The position numbers and the translations under genes were made by a program. DNA of 64,000 bases from Neobacillus mesonae. GTDB lineage: Bacteria; Bacillota; Bacilli; Bacillales; Cytobacillaceae. This document shows positions 52,962 to 62,532 of the stretch, in pieces. The stretch's first letter is position 1, and the number at the start of each line of letters is the position of its first letter. The stretch lies in the NCBI RefSeq assembly GCF_023715155.1, contig NZ_JAMBNQ010000004.1:124001-188000 (forward strand), in the 5' to 3' direction. Under the pieces are notes generated by a model. It had not been told where the DNA came from. It ran no database searches and was given only the letters and a program-made list of their open reading frames with translations.

Positions 52962-53140
52962 ATTAACAAAGTAAGTAACACGTTGACAATAGTTATCAAC
53001 GTGTTATTATGACTGCGATTTTGTATGCTAATTTAAATGTTACTCTCTAATAATCGTTAATATATAAGGGTAAAAGGTGAGACCAGATAATTAGTATTCT
53101 ATTTCATATGTTTCTCCACTGAAATGGAACTACTTGCAAT
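52962..53140. repeat. Dispersed ~190-bp repeat, copy B
   Basis: It aligns with 23940-24138 through ATTAACAA-GTAAG, CTGCGATTTTG, GTTAATATATAAGG and the conserved end ATGTTTCTCCACTGAAATGG. Its first hairpin is CACGTTGA (52979-52986) / TCAACGTG (52996-53003); compared with copy A, an A-T pair is replaced by G-C. It ends near the 3' end of the TerC-like gene. Confidence 0.65.
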
Positions 53141-53155
53141 AGGATAAACCCCTTT

Positions 53156-53830
53156 TTATTTCAGCGTAATCCGACGATGGTTCAGATAGGAGATCATCCC
53201 CGTTATGACCACGATAATCACCGCTCCATCTGCTGCAATATTGACGATATTCCCATTAGGATAGGCTTGATGAAGCTTTAGATAAAAGCTTGCTGCCCTC
53301 GGTTCATTCATGATCACCATCATGGCATTATGTGCAATGAACCCGCCGGCAATCACATTAATCCAAAAGAAATTGACTGCTAATTTTTCAATCAATGGTA
53401 AAAAATGAAGCGAAATTAACAGACTGCAAAAAATCCCCACAATAATCGGGGTCAAATGAGTTGAAAATTTATAGATCACAATAATACTGTCCAAGCAAAT
53501 TAAAAAATCTGTTGCCGCAAGCATCAGCACTACCTTTAATTTTAAAAAGAAGGAGTTTTGTTTTCGTGCCAGTTCTTCTCCTTTTATCGTTCTCGTCACC
53601 AGCTTAAAAGCGATGATTAGAAGAATAATCCCGATTATAAGGTGGAACATTGGAAGCTGCGAAAGACTATCAATAACAGCTACATAAAAGGAACGGGTAA
53701 TGGTCAGAACAATGACAGCAAGAAAGGTTACATTCAAATAGGAATACTGTCTTAAAATCGTTCCTAAAATCAACATATTGTCAATATCACTCACTAAATT
53801 TATAAAAAAGACCTTTAGAGCTTCCTGCAT
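53156..53830 (-). CDS. TerC-family membrane protein (YjbE/YceF-like)
   Basis: 224 residues, seven membrane segments. The N-terminal FFINLVSDIDNMLILGTIL has the Asp-x-Asp-Asn motif of TerC/YjbE proteins, and IAFKLVTRTIKGEELARK and LAATDFLICLDSIIVIYKF carry the second acidic membrane motif. TerC/YjbE/YceF proteins export manganese or load it onto exported enzymes in Bacillus; that role is inferred here. No yybP-ykoY riboswitch was recognised upstream. It is divergent from the MFS gene. Confidence 0.8.
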   Translation of the reverse strand: MQEALKVFFINLVSDIDNMLILGTILRQYSYLNVTFLAVIVLTITRSFYVAVIDSLSQLPMFHLIIGIILLIIAFKLVTRTIKGEELARKQNSFFLKLKVVLMLAATDFLICLDSIIVIYKFSTHLTPIIVGIFCSLLISLHFLPLIEKLAVNFFWINVIAGGFIAHNAMMVIMNEPRAASFYLKLHQAYPNGNIVNIAADGAVIIVVITGMISYLNHRRITLK

Positions 53831-53998
53831 TCGATTTTGTACTCCTTGTCTAAATAATCGTCTAACACATGTTTATGTTTTAGATTGATCATTTATTATG
53901 GACGGGGCCTTGATGTTGCATTATCCTGCCATGTTAGGTGATAATTGTTAATGTGTCTATAGAGAAATACCTTAGATGTTAATAGGAGTGATCTTCCA

Positions 53999-55150
53999 TT
54001 GCAAACAAAATCAGCATTACCGATTTTATTTGTAGTTATGTTTCTGGTGATGGCAGGATTCGGAATCATCATACCGGTCTTACCATTTTATGCCGAAGAA
54101 ATCGGAGCAAATCCTACAGAACTGGGACTTCTGATGGCAGTCTATTCTTTAATGCAGCTTCTATTTGCACCAATTTGGGGCCGGATTTCTGATCGAATTG
54201 GACGAAAACCGGTGATGATGATTGGGATTGCAGGATTGGCCTTATCTTTTTTTATCCAGGCCATTTCAACTGAACTGTGGATGCTTTTTGCCGCAAGAAT
54301 TTTAGGGGGGATTCTATCATCTGCCAATATGCCGACTGCCATGGCGTATGTAGCTGATATCACCACCGAAGAAAACCGTGGCAAAGGAATGGGAATTGTC
54401 GGCGCAGCAACCGGCCTCGGGTTTGTTTTAGGTCCGGCAATCGGTGGAATCTTTTCAAAAATAAGCTTAAGCATGCCGTTTTTTATTGCTGGTGCTTCAT
54501 CATTTGTCACTTTATTTCTTGTATGGATTTTATTAAAGGAATCGCAAGAGAAAAAGAGCACGCAGAAAAGGCAATCCTTCTGGAGTGCACTTAATGGCCA
54601 TTCCTCCATTTTGTTTATTGTACAATTATTTATTTCTTTATCCCTTTCCGGTTTAGAGGCAACCTTCGCCTACTTTGCCGCAGATAAAGCCGGGCTTGGG
54701 ACTGTACAGCTTGGCTACATTTTTATGATTATGGGCTTTGGAAGTGCGTTGGTACAGGGCGGTTTAGTCGGAAAATGGACAAAGAAATATGGAGAAAATG
54801 CCGTGATTCAAGGTGGGATGATTGTTTCCGCCATTGGTTTTGGGCTCATTTTACTCGTACATAATTTTGCAACAGCAGCCATTTATTTAACGATTTTCGG
54901 CCTCGGGAATGGTGTTATTCGTCCTAGTGTCTCTTCCCTGCTGACAAAAACGTCGGATGCCGGCCATGGAAGTTCGACCGGACTGTTATCATCATTTGAT
55001 TCATTGGGACGAATTATTGGACCGCCGCTTGGAGGCTGGCTTTTTTCCATCTTTATAGGGCTCCCCTATATTTCTGGAGCCAGCATTACGATCGCAGCCT
55101 TTATTTTATTTCTCATCTTCCGTCCCAAAGTGATTTTGACAAACCAGTAA
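53999..55150 (+). CDS. MFS multidrug efflux transporter
   Basis: 383 residues, 12 membrane segments. Motif A is WGRISDRIGRKPVMMIG between segments 2 and 3, and motif C GAATGLGFVLGPAIGGIFSK in segment 5 marks the drug:H+ antiporter group. The start is TTG 53999 with AGGAG upstream. The closest recognised groups are the NorA/Bmr/TetA-like families; the substrate is unknown. It is divergent from the TerC gene across 170 bases. Confidence 0.88.
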   Translation: MQTKSALPILFVVMFLVMAGFGIIIPVLPFYAEEIGANPTELGLLMAVYSLMQLLFAPIWGRISDRIGRKPVMMIGIAGLALSFFIQAISTELWMLFAARILGGILSSANMPTAMAYVADITTEENRGKGMGIVGAATGLGFVLGPAIGGIFSKISLSMPFFIAGASSFVTLFLVWILLKESQEKKSTQKRQSFWSALNGHSSILFIVQLFISLSLSGLEATFAYFAADKAGLGTVQLGYIFMIMGFGSALVQGGLVGKWTKKYGENAVIQGGMIVSAIGFGLILLVHNFATAAIYLTIFGLGNGVIRPSVSSLLTKTSDAGHGSSTGLLSSFDSLGRIIGPPLGGWLFSIFIGLPYISGASITIAAFILFLIFRPKVILTNQ

Positions 55151-55212
55151 TCTTTAAACTAGGACTAGCATAGAATGAGTACAAAGATTCAAATGGTTAA
55201 GGAGCCGGGAAA

Positions 55213-55578
55213 ATGAAATTAACAACCTTTTTATGTTTGCTGGGACTTTTTTTTGCCTTGTGTTTTTCGGCCTATCTTGATTCACCGTACTCATTTATGA
55301 ATAAAAATTATTCCTATTCTGCAGAGGAGCCGGTAATTGCCCAGCCGGCAAGCATCCAGCCGGCGGACGCAGATGAAGAACCGGAACTGGTGGAAAAATT
55401 AGAGAAAACAGAAAAGTCAGATGGTTATATTGTGGAAACGTACCAGGAATATGAGGTTTATAAGGACAAGGATGGGAATATAACCGAGGAGATTCCCACT
55501 TCCAAAACGGAAACATTGAAATATTGGGATCAAAGTGATTCCTCACCCGCTGTAAATGACGAATCATTATACCGCTGA
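55213..55578 (+). CDS. Small exported hydrophilic protein
   Basis: 121 residues. A signal peptide or anchor (TFLCLLGLFFALCFSAYL) precedes a Glu/Lys-rich disordered region, ending in VETYQEYEVYKDKDGNITEE. No family is recognised. It follows the MFS gene by 62 bases and has its own terminator (55582-55615). The mature part is likely extracytoplasmic. Confidence 0.6.
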   Translation: MKLTTFLCLLGLFFALCFSAYLDSPYSFMNKNYSYSAEEPVIAQPASIQPADADEEPELVEKLEKTEKSDGYIVETYQEYEVYKDKDGNITEEIPTSKTETLKYWDQSDSSPAVNDESLYR

Positions 55579-55581
55579 CTC

Positions 55582-55615
55582 GAAAAAGACTTTGGGCACA
55601 TCCAAAGTCTTTTTC
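55582..55615 (+). terminator. Rho-independent terminator
   Basis: GAAAAAGACTTTGG (55582-55595) pairs perfectly with CCAAAGTCTTTTTC (55602-55615), followed by CTTTTTCTATT. Confidence 0.9.
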
Positions 55616-55784
55616 CTTTTTCTATTAAACACCAAACGAGGTATTGGTCAGCACCTGGTGTTATGGATGCAGATGCCGCTTGTACAGAAGCTTGATTAAA
55701 AAAATCAACGAAAATTTGACGATTTCCAAACTTAGAACTGTCTTTTTGGCATATGCACCATTTATTAGATAGATTGTTTATAAA

Positions 55785-56351
55785 TTAATTCATCCTATTC
55801 ATCAATTCAGTCATCATTTCTTTATCCATTGGACCAATTATTTTCTTAACGATAATCCCATTGGAATCGATAAAATAACTGGTTGGGATGGTAAAGGCTT
55901 GATAGGCATCCCCTATTTCGCCTGTTGAATCAAGTAATACGGGAAAGGTTAATCCATATGTCTTTACAAATTTTTGTACTCCATCCGGATCTTTCTCTGC
56001 TGTGGTTAAATTAACCGATAGGATTTCAATATTCTTTCCTTTTTGCTCTTGATAAAATTCCTGCATATGCGGCATTTCCGCTTTACATGGAGGACACCAG
56101 CTCGCCCAGAAATTCAGGATTAATTTGGTTCCCTTTAGTTCGGACAGCTGCACGGTTTTACCTTCCAAAGACTGCAATTGGAAATTAGGTGCTTTATTCC
56201 CTTCCTCGAAACCAATTGCTGCAGATTTTTTCTGAGCAGGCTTACTTACCTCTACCGTTTTTTCAGCATTCGTTGGAGCCGAGGTATGGTCATAAACAGC
56301 CCATCCAATCAAACCTGCCAAAACAAGTACAACAGCGATTTTCTTGAACAC
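55785..56351 (-). CDS. ResA/TlpA-like thiol-disulfide oxidoreductase
   Basis: 188 residues: N-terminal membrane anchor (KIAVVLVLAGLIGWAVYD), linker, then a thioredoxin-like domain with active site FWASWCPPCKAEMPHMQEF and cis-Pro in FTIPTSYFIDSNG. ResA-like proteins reduce apocytochrome c or other exported thiols. It is downstream of a polytopic membrane protein (26-base gap) and beside narGHJI, so it may serve cytochrome b or c maturation of the respiratory pathway; this is inference. It is related to the other thioredoxin-like gene at 28980-29519. Confidence 0.86.
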   Translation of the reverse strand: MFKKIAVVLVLAGLIGWAVYDHTSAPTNAEKTVEVSKPAQKKSAAIGFEEGNKAPNFQLQSLEGKTVQLSELKGTKLILNFWASWCPPCKAEMPHMQEFYQEQKGKNIEILSVNLTTAEKDPDGVQKFVKTYGLTFPVLLDSTGEIGDAYQAFTIPTSYFIDSNGIIVKKIIGPMDKEMMTELMNRMN

Positions 56352-56377
56352 TCTATTACCTCCTTTTTCAGTAATGA

Positions 56378-57040
56378 TTAAGAAATGGTTCTTTTATCCC
56401 AATAAACGAGAGATACAATAATCAGACAAATGAAAAACAATTGGTCCATTGAAAATAAATTTTTGTCCAATGTTTCTACCGTAAATGATAGAAGAAGATG
56501 AAGAAACGAAAATAAAATCAAGCTTGTAAATATATTCTTCTGGGTAACCATTTGCTGTTTAAAGAACATGATGATGGTCATTATAGCTGTAAACAAGCCA
56601 AGAATAATATGGCTGACTATATATTCTTTAAGAAAGAAAATGGTAAGAAGGTAATAGAAAGTCATTGCCGAAAAACTAAATAAAAACCCAAATTGTAAAA
56701 GAATCAAATTAGGAATGTGATTTTTTCGTCCTTTTAAAAGAAAGTACATTATGGAACCAATAATGGCCAGCATTAACCCGTTACTGCCCCCAGAAAAATA
56801 TAATAATGATAATGGGCTTTTCATTACTAATGACGGCTCCAGTAGGAACAAACTCCCTTTCCAAATCATAAATCCTAAAAACAGGCTATTAAATAATAAT
56901 TCCATCATTCCTTTATGTATATCTTTTTCCTGCTTCTTGCTTAGCCATTGTTTCATTATGCCAACACCGGCGATTAATGCCAGCCCCAGCAGCAGCCATT
57001 TAAGTGATATAGCAAAAGACCCAATCTGTATAACCTCCAT
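56378..57040 (-). CDS. Polytopic membrane protein upstream of a ResA-like gene
   Basis: 220 residues with about seven membrane segments (FAISLKWLLLGLALIAGVGI, FLGFMIWKGSLFLL, LILLQFGFLFSFSAMTFYYL and others). The N-terminus resembles the first helices of membrane reductase or Lgt-like proteins but no catalytic residue (such as paired Cys of CcdA) is visible. It starts the redox operon facing away from narG. A role in electron delivery or assembly is only suggested by context. Confidence 0.6.
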   Translation of the reverse strand: MEVIQIGSFAISLKWLLLGLALIAGVGIMKQWLSKKQEKDIHKGMMELLFNSLFLGFMIWKGSLFLLEPSLVMKSPLSLLYFSGGSNGLMLAIIGSIMYFLLKGRKNHIPNLILLQFGFLFSFSAMTFYYLLTIFFLKEYIVSHIILGLFTAIMTIIMFFKQQMVTQKNIFTSLILFSFLHLLLSFTVETLDKNLFSMDQLFFICLIIVSLVYWDKRTIS

Positions 57041-57168
57041 AAGACCCCCTTGAATCGATTCAGAATCTCAAAAAACTCCATTTCGCTCATTATAACAAAA
57101 GAGTAATGATAATCGCAGATTTACACCATTAAACATGTTTCGACGTCCTTTTTAAAATTTGTCGATTT

Positions 57169-57229
57169 TGTGAAATCCATACAAATGTGAAGTACCTCAC
57201 AGTAATCATCAAACCCGCATTGGTACAGT
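57169..57229 (+). promoter_or_regulatory. FNR-type promoter of narGHJI
   Basis: TGTGA-AGTACC-TCACA (57186-57201) is a perfect FNR half-site pair. An extended -10 box TG-G-TACAGT (57221-57229) lies downstream so that the site centre is about 41.5 bases from the predicted start near 57235, the class II activator geometry. A second, weaker pair TGTGA-AATCCA-TACAA (57169-57184) overlaps upstream. Confidence 0.78.
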
Positions 57230-57324
57230 GTTAATAGTAATCAAATGAAAAGTTCTAGTTGATTATTTAACTAAAGTATATGAACTAGATCCTTGAAAGG
57301 GTCATGAAAAAGGAGAGATTTTTA

Positions 57325-60300
57325 ATGAAAAAGAAGCGATCTCCATTAACAAATCGCTTGCGATATCTAACTCCAATAGAAAAACAATCCAATAATCATA
57401 GTCAAACAACTTATGAAAATCGCGATTGGGAAAAGGCGTATCGTAGAAGATGGCAGCATGATAAAGTCGTCCGTTCAACCCATGGTGTAAACTGTACCGG
57501 CTCATGCAGCTGGAATATATATGTAAAAGATGGAATTGTAACATGGGAAGGACAGCAGCTGGACTATCCTTCAACAGGGCCGGATATGCCGGACTTTGAA
57601 CCACGCGGCTGTCCCCGCGGGGCAAGTTTCTCATGGTATATCTACAGCCCGCTTCGTGTTAAGTACCCATATGTGCGCGGAATTTTATTAGATTTGTGGC
57701 GCGATGCGTTAAAAGAGCATTCCACTCCTTTAGATGCTTGGAAAAGTATTGTCGAAAACCCGGAAAAAGCAAAAAGCTATAAGCAGGCCCGCGGTAAAGG
57801 CGGATTAGTTCGGGCTGAATGGAGCGAGGTCTTAAAACTTATGTCAGCCTCCATCCTTTATACCATACTAAAATATGGACCAGATCGTAATGTGGGTTTC
57901 ACTCCAATTCCGGCAATGTCGATGCTCAGCTATGCTGCAGGCTCGCGGTTCATGTCTTTAATCGGCGGTCCAATGCTAAGCTTTTACGATTGGTATGCCG
58001 ACCTGCCTCCTGCTTCACCGCAAATTTGGGGCGACCAAACAGACGTACCGGAGAGCAGTGACTGGTATAATTCCGGTTATATTATGACATGGGGCTCAAA
58101 CGTTCCGTTAACCCGGACTCCGGATGCCCACTTCTTAGCGGAAGTCCGTTACCGGGGAACAAAGGTTGTTTCCGTCAGCCCGGACTATGCGGAATCCACT
58201 AAATTCTCTGATGACTGGATGAAAGTGAAGCAAGGTACGGACGGTGCTCTTGCGATGGCGATGGGGCACGTGATTCTAAAGGAATTTTATGTTGACAACC
58301 AGCATGAATATTTTATTAATTACGCCAAGCAATACACGGATTTTCCGTTTGTCGTCACCTTAAAAAAAGACGGTGAACACTTTATTCCTGACCGGTTCTT
58401 AAATGCAGCTGATCTTGGGAAATCCGTTGGTAATGCAGAGTTTAAACCGGTTTTATACAACGAACACAATGGCAAACTTGTTATCCCTCATGGCACCATG
58501 GGCTCCAGATGGGATGATAAAGCAAAATGGAATTTAAAAATGATAGATGAAGAAACGGAGGAAACGATTGATCCTAGATTGTCATTTAAAGGGATTGAAG
58601 AAGAAACAGCAACAGTAAAAATCCCTTATTTTTCTCATGAAGGCAATAACATTCTTTATCGGAATGTTCCATTGAAAAAAGTAGAGATTAACGGCGAAAT
58701 TTTCTTTACCACTACCGTATTTGATTTAACACTGGCAAATTACGGAGTTGACCGCGGACTTGGCGGGGAAGCAGCGAAAACCCTTGATGACTTGATTCCA
58801 TTCACCCCTGCCTGGCAGGAAGGCATTACAGGAGTCAAACGTGAACTTGCGGTGCAAATCGCCCGCGAATTTGCTCAAAATGCCATCGATACAAATGGCC
58901 GTTCGATGATCATTGTCGGTGCCGGCATTAACCACTGGTTCAATGCGGATACAATTTACCGTGCAGTCTTAAATCTAGTCCTTTTTGTTGGTGCACAAGG
59001 TGTAAACGGCGGCGGCTGGGCCCATTATGTCGGTCAGGAAAAATTAAGACCGGTTGAGGGCTGGCAGACTATTGCCACTGCGAAGGATTGGAATGCTTCT
59101 GCTAAATTGCAGAACGGTACTTCTTTCTTCTACTTTACAACCGATCAATGGCGTTATGAGGAACAGCCGGTAAGTGAGCATATTTCGCCAATTTATCAAA
59201 AGGCCCGTTATGACCATTATGCCGATTACAATGTCATGGCAGCCCGGCTTGGATGGCTTCCGTCTTACCCGACATTTAACGAAAACGGAATTGACCTGTA
59301 TAAACAAGCTGTTAATGCGGGCTCCAAAACCACTGAAGAAATTGGTCAATATGTGGCACAACAATTGAAGGAACGTAAATTGCAGTTCTCTATTGAAGAC
59401 CCGGATAATCCGGTCAACTTTCCTAGGAATCTATTTGTCTGGCGTTCTAACTTGATTTCGAGTTCTGGTAAAGGACATGAGTATTTCCTAAAACACCTGC
59501 TTGGAACAACGCATGGCCTGCTAAATGAAGATGACGAGTCCTTAAGACCGGAAGAAATCAAATGGCTCGATGAGGCACCGGAAGGAAAACTAGATCTCAT
59601 GATTAACCTAGACTTCCGAATGGCAGGAACGGCTCTTTATTCTGATGTCATCCTCCCTGCTGCTACCTGGTATGAAAAGCATGATTTAAGCAGTACGGAT
59701 ATGCATCCATTTATTCACCCGTTCAATCCAGCCATTTCCACACCATGGGAAGCTCGTTCGGACTGGGATATCTTTAGAGCATTAGCCAAATCTGTTTCGG
59801 AAATGGCAGTTGATTTGAATTTAGACCCTATTAAAGAGGTTATGGCAACACCGCTTCTGCATGATACGCCACAGGAGATGGCACAGCCGCTGGGAAAAAT
59901 CAAAGACTGGAGCAAAGGTGAATGTGAGCCGATTCCAGGAAAAACAATGCCGCAAATTCATGTGGTCGAAAGAGATTACAAACTTATTTATGATAAAATG
60001 ACATCCCTTGGCCCAGGGGTTAAAAATTCACCATTCGGCATTAAAGGGATTTCCTGGTCTGCAGAGGCTGAATATGAAAAATTGAAAAAGACCCTTGGAA
60101 CAGTCAATACAGGCGGTGTGGCTGACGGCTGTCCAAAATTAAATACAGCGAAAGATGCTTGTGAAGCAACACTAACGCTTTCCTCTACTTCCAATGGCCG
60201 GATGGCTGTTAAAGCATGGGAAGCTCTTGAAAAGAAAACGAATCTAGAATTAACGGACTTGGCGACAGAGCGTGAAGAAGAATGTTTCACCTTTGAACAA

Positions 60301-61008
60301 ATTACAGCACAACCGAAAACAGTCATCACCTCCCCTGCTTTCAGCGGATCAGAAAAAGGAGGTCGCCGCTATTCGCCTTTTACCACGAATGTAGAACGGC
60401 TGATTCCATGGCGGACAGTAACAGGCAGACAGTCTTTCTATGTCGACCATGAAATGATGCAGGAATTTGGAGAAGCAATGGCAACATTCAAGCCAATTTT
60501 GAATATGAAACCATTCAGAAAGAATCGTCCCGAATCTGAAGGGAAAGAAATCGTTTTAAACTATTTAACCCCTCATAATAAATGGTCGATTCACAGTATG
60601 TATTTCGATTCTCAGCCGATGTTGACCCTCTTCCGCGGCGGCCCGACGGTTTGGATGAACAAGGATGATGCTTTTGACGCAGGCATAAAGGATAACGACT
60701 GGATTGAATGTTTTAACAGAAATGGGGTTGTCGTAGCGAGAGCGGTTGTATCCCACCGGATTCCACGGGGAATGGCTTTTATGCACCATGCACAGGATCG
60801 TCACATCAATGTACCGGGAACGAAACTGACAAATAACCGCGGCGGTACACATAACAGCCCGACCCGTATTCATGTGAAGCCGACCCATATGATCGGCGGC
60901 TATGGACAACTTAGCTACGGCTTTAATTATTACGGACCAACCGGAAATCAACGTGACTTAAATGTGGTAATCCGTAAACTTAAGGAGGTTGATTGGCTTG
61001 AAGATTAA
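57325..61008 (+). CDS. narG: Respiratory nitrate reductase alpha subunit
   Basis: 1227 residues from ATG 57325 (AAAGGAG 9 bases upstream; an ATG at 57304 is less well placed). NarG holds the molybdenum bis-MGD cofactor and FS0 cluster and reduces nitrate to nitrite on the cytoplasmic face of the membrane. The FS0 motif is THGVNCTGSCSWNIYVKDG (His plus three Cys). The molybdenum-ligand region has TWGSNVPLTRTPDAHF and YADLPPASPQIWGDQTDVPE. The C-terminal domain is complete. It leads a narGHJI operon with an FNR promoter; narH begins inside its last codons. Confidence 0.97.
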   Translation: MKKKRSPLTNRLRYLTPIEKQSNNHSQTTYENRDWEKAYRRRWQHDKVVRSTHGVNCTGSCSWNIYVKDGIVTWEGQQLDYPSTGPDMPDFEPRGCPRGASFSWYIYSPLRVKYPYVRGILLDLWRDALKEHSTPLDAWKSIVENPEKAKSYKQARGKGGLVRAEWSEVLKLMSASILYTILKYGPDRNVGFTPIPAMSMLSYAAGSRFMSLIGGPMLSFYDWYADLPPASPQIWGDQTDVPESSDWYNSGYIMTWGSNVPLTRTPDAHFLAEVRYRGTKVVSVSPDYAESTKFSDDWMKVKQGTDGALAMAMGHVILKEFYVDNQHEYFINYAKQYTDFPFVVTLKKDGEHFIPDRFLNAADLGKSVGNAEFKPVLYNEHNGKLVIPHGTMGSRWDDKAKWNLKMIDEETEETIDPRLSFKGIEEETATVKIPYFSHEGNNILYRNVPLKKVEINGEIFFTTTVFDLTLANYGVDRGLGGEAAKTLDDLIPFTPAWQEGITGVKRELAVQIAREFAQNAIDTNGRSMIIVGAGINHWFNADTIYRAVLNLVLFVGAQGVNGGGWAHYVGQEKLRPVEGWQTIATAKDWNASAKLQNGTSFFYFTTDQWRYEEQPVSEHISPIYQKARYDHYADYNVMAARLGWLPSYPTFNENGIDLYKQAVNAGSKTTEEIGQYVAQQLKERKLQFSIEDPDNPVNFPRNLFVWRSNLISSSGKGHEYFLKHLLGTTHGLLNEDDESLRPEEIKWLDEAPEGKLDLMINLDFRMAGTALYSDVILPAATWYEKHDLSSTDMHPFIHPFNPAISTPWEARSDWDIFRALAKSVSEMAVDLNLDPIKEVMATPLLHDTPQEMAQPLGKIKDWSKGECEPIPGKTMPQIHVVERDYKLIYDKMTSLGPGVKNSPFGIKGISWSAEAEYEKLKKTLGTVNTGGVADGCPKLNTAKDACEATLTLSSTSNGRMAVKAWEALEKKTNLELTDLATEREEECFTFEQITAQPKTVITSPAFSGSEKGGRRYSPFTTNVERLIPWRTVTGRQSFYVDHEMMQEFGEAMATFKPILNMKPFRKNRPESEGKEIVLNYLTPHNKWSIHSMYFDSQPMLTLFRGGPTVWMNKDDAFDAGIKDNDWIECFNRNGVVVARAVVSHRIPRGMAFMHHAQDRHINVPGTKLTNNRGGTHNSPTRIHVKPTHMIGGYGQLSYGFNYYGPTGNQRDLNVVIRKLKEVDWLED

Positions 61009-62464
61009 AGCGCAAATCGGAATGGTCATGAATCTGGATAAATGTATTGGCTGTCATACGTGCAGTGTAACCTGTAAAAACACCTGGACAAACCGTCCAG
61101 GTGCAGAATATATGTACTTCAATAATGTGGAAACAAAACCTGGTATCGGTTACCCAAAACGTTGGGAAGATCAAGATAAATACCACGGCGGCTGGGAAGT
61201 AAAAAACGGAAAACTTCAATTAAAATCAGGTTCAAAAGCAAATCGTCTGCTTAATTTATTTTACAACCCTAATCTTCCGGAAATTGATGATTACTATGAA
61301 CCTTGGAACTATGATTATGAAACGTTAACCAATAGTCCCAAGCGGAAAACACAGCCGGTTGCACGCCCTAAATCAGCGTTAACAGGTGAATTCATGGAAA
61401 TTCTTTGGGGCCCTAACTGGGAAGATGACCTTGCCGGCGGCCATGTAACCGGCCTCCGTGATCCAAACGTGGAGAAAATGGAAAATCAAATCCGGACAGA
61501 ATTTGAAGATGTATTTATGATGTATCTTCCCCGAATTTGTGAACATTGTATCAACCCATCCTGTGTCAGCGCCTGCCCTTCTGGTGCTATGTATAAACGG
61601 GACGAGGATGGTATTGTTCTTGTAGACCAAAACGCCTGCCGTGGCTGGAGACATTGCGTATCCTCCTGCCCTTATAAAAAGGTGTACTTTAACTGGCAGA
61701 CCAATAAAGCGGAAAAATGTACTTTATGCTTTCCAAGAATTGAAGCAGGAATGCCAACCATTTGTTCCGAAACTTGTGTTGGCCGGATTCGGTATCTTGG
61801 CGTTATGCTTTATGATGCTGATAAGGTTCAGGAAGCGGCAATGGCTGATGAAAAAGATCTCTATCATGCACAGCTGGGAATTTTCCTTGACCCGCATGAT
61901 CCTGAAGTAGTCGCAAAAGCACGCGAAGAAGGAATCCCTATGGAGTTTATCGAAGCGGCACAAAAATCACCTATCTACAAAATGATTATTGATTGGAAAA
62001 TAGCCCTTCCACTCCACCCTGAATACCGGACAATGCCAATGGTATGGTATATTCCGCCATTAAGCCCAATCATGAACATGTTTGAAGGTGTGGGTTCTTC
62101 TTCAAATGCAGAGGATATCTTCCCTGCTATTGATGAAATGAGAATTCCGATTGAATACTTGGCTAATCTTCTAACCGCCGGGGATACATCCCATATCCGT
62201 ACCGTTTTGAAAAAGATGGCAACCATGAGGACTTATATGAGAAGTGTGCAGACAAATAAACAGCCAAATGTAGCTTTAATTGAGGAATTAGGATTAAAGG
62301 AACAAGACATTAAAGATATGTACCGTCTTCTTGCGATTGCAAAATATGAAGATCGTTTTGTTATTCCAGCCTCTCACCGTGAAGAAGTTGCAGACCTTTA
62401 CGATGAACAGGGAAGCTGCGGTCTAGCCTTTGCCGGCGGCCCTGGTGCATGCGGCACCCTGTAA
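60998..62464 (+). CDS. narH: Respiratory nitrate reductase beta subunit
   Basis: 488 residues from TTG 60998, 9 bases from AAGGAGG; the reading overlaps the narG stop by 11 bases. NarH carries electrons from NarI to NarG through four iron-sulfur clusters. Cys motifs are CIGCHTCSVTCKNTW, CEHCINPSCVSACPSGAM, CRGWRHCVSSCPYKK and CTLCFPRIEAGMPTICSETC; the third has Trp in place of one Cys, the [3Fe-4S] site of the family. Length and motifs are normal. Confidence 0.97.
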   Translation: MKIKAQIGMVMNLDKCIGCHTCSVTCKNTWTNRPGAEYMYFNNVETKPGIGYPKRWEDQDKYHGGWEVKNGKLQLKSGSKANRLLNLFYNPNLPEIDDYYEPWNYDYETLTNSPKRKTQPVARPKSALTGEFMEILWGPNWEDDLAGGHVTGLRDPNVEKMENQIRTEFEDVFMMYLPRICEHCINPSCVSACPSGAMYKRDEDGIVLVDQNACRGWRHCVSSCPYKKVYFNWQTNKAEKCTLCFPRIEAGMPTICSETCVGRIRYLGVMLYDADKVQEAAMADEKDLYHAQLGIFLDPHDPEVVAKAREEGIPMEFIEAAQKSPIYKMIIDWKIALPLHPEYRTMPMVWYIPPLSPIMNMFEGVGSSSNAEDIFPAIDEMRIPIEYLANLLTAGDTSHIRTVLKKMATMRTYMRSVQTNKQPNVALIEELGLKEQDIKDMYRLLAIAKYEDRFVIPASHREEVADLYDEQGSCGLAFAGGPGACGTL

Positions 62465-62532
62465 TATGAATTTAACAGAGGCTGAAAATCCTTTAGCCTC
62501 TTCCCTTAGTAGAAAAGAAAGCAGGTGAAACC

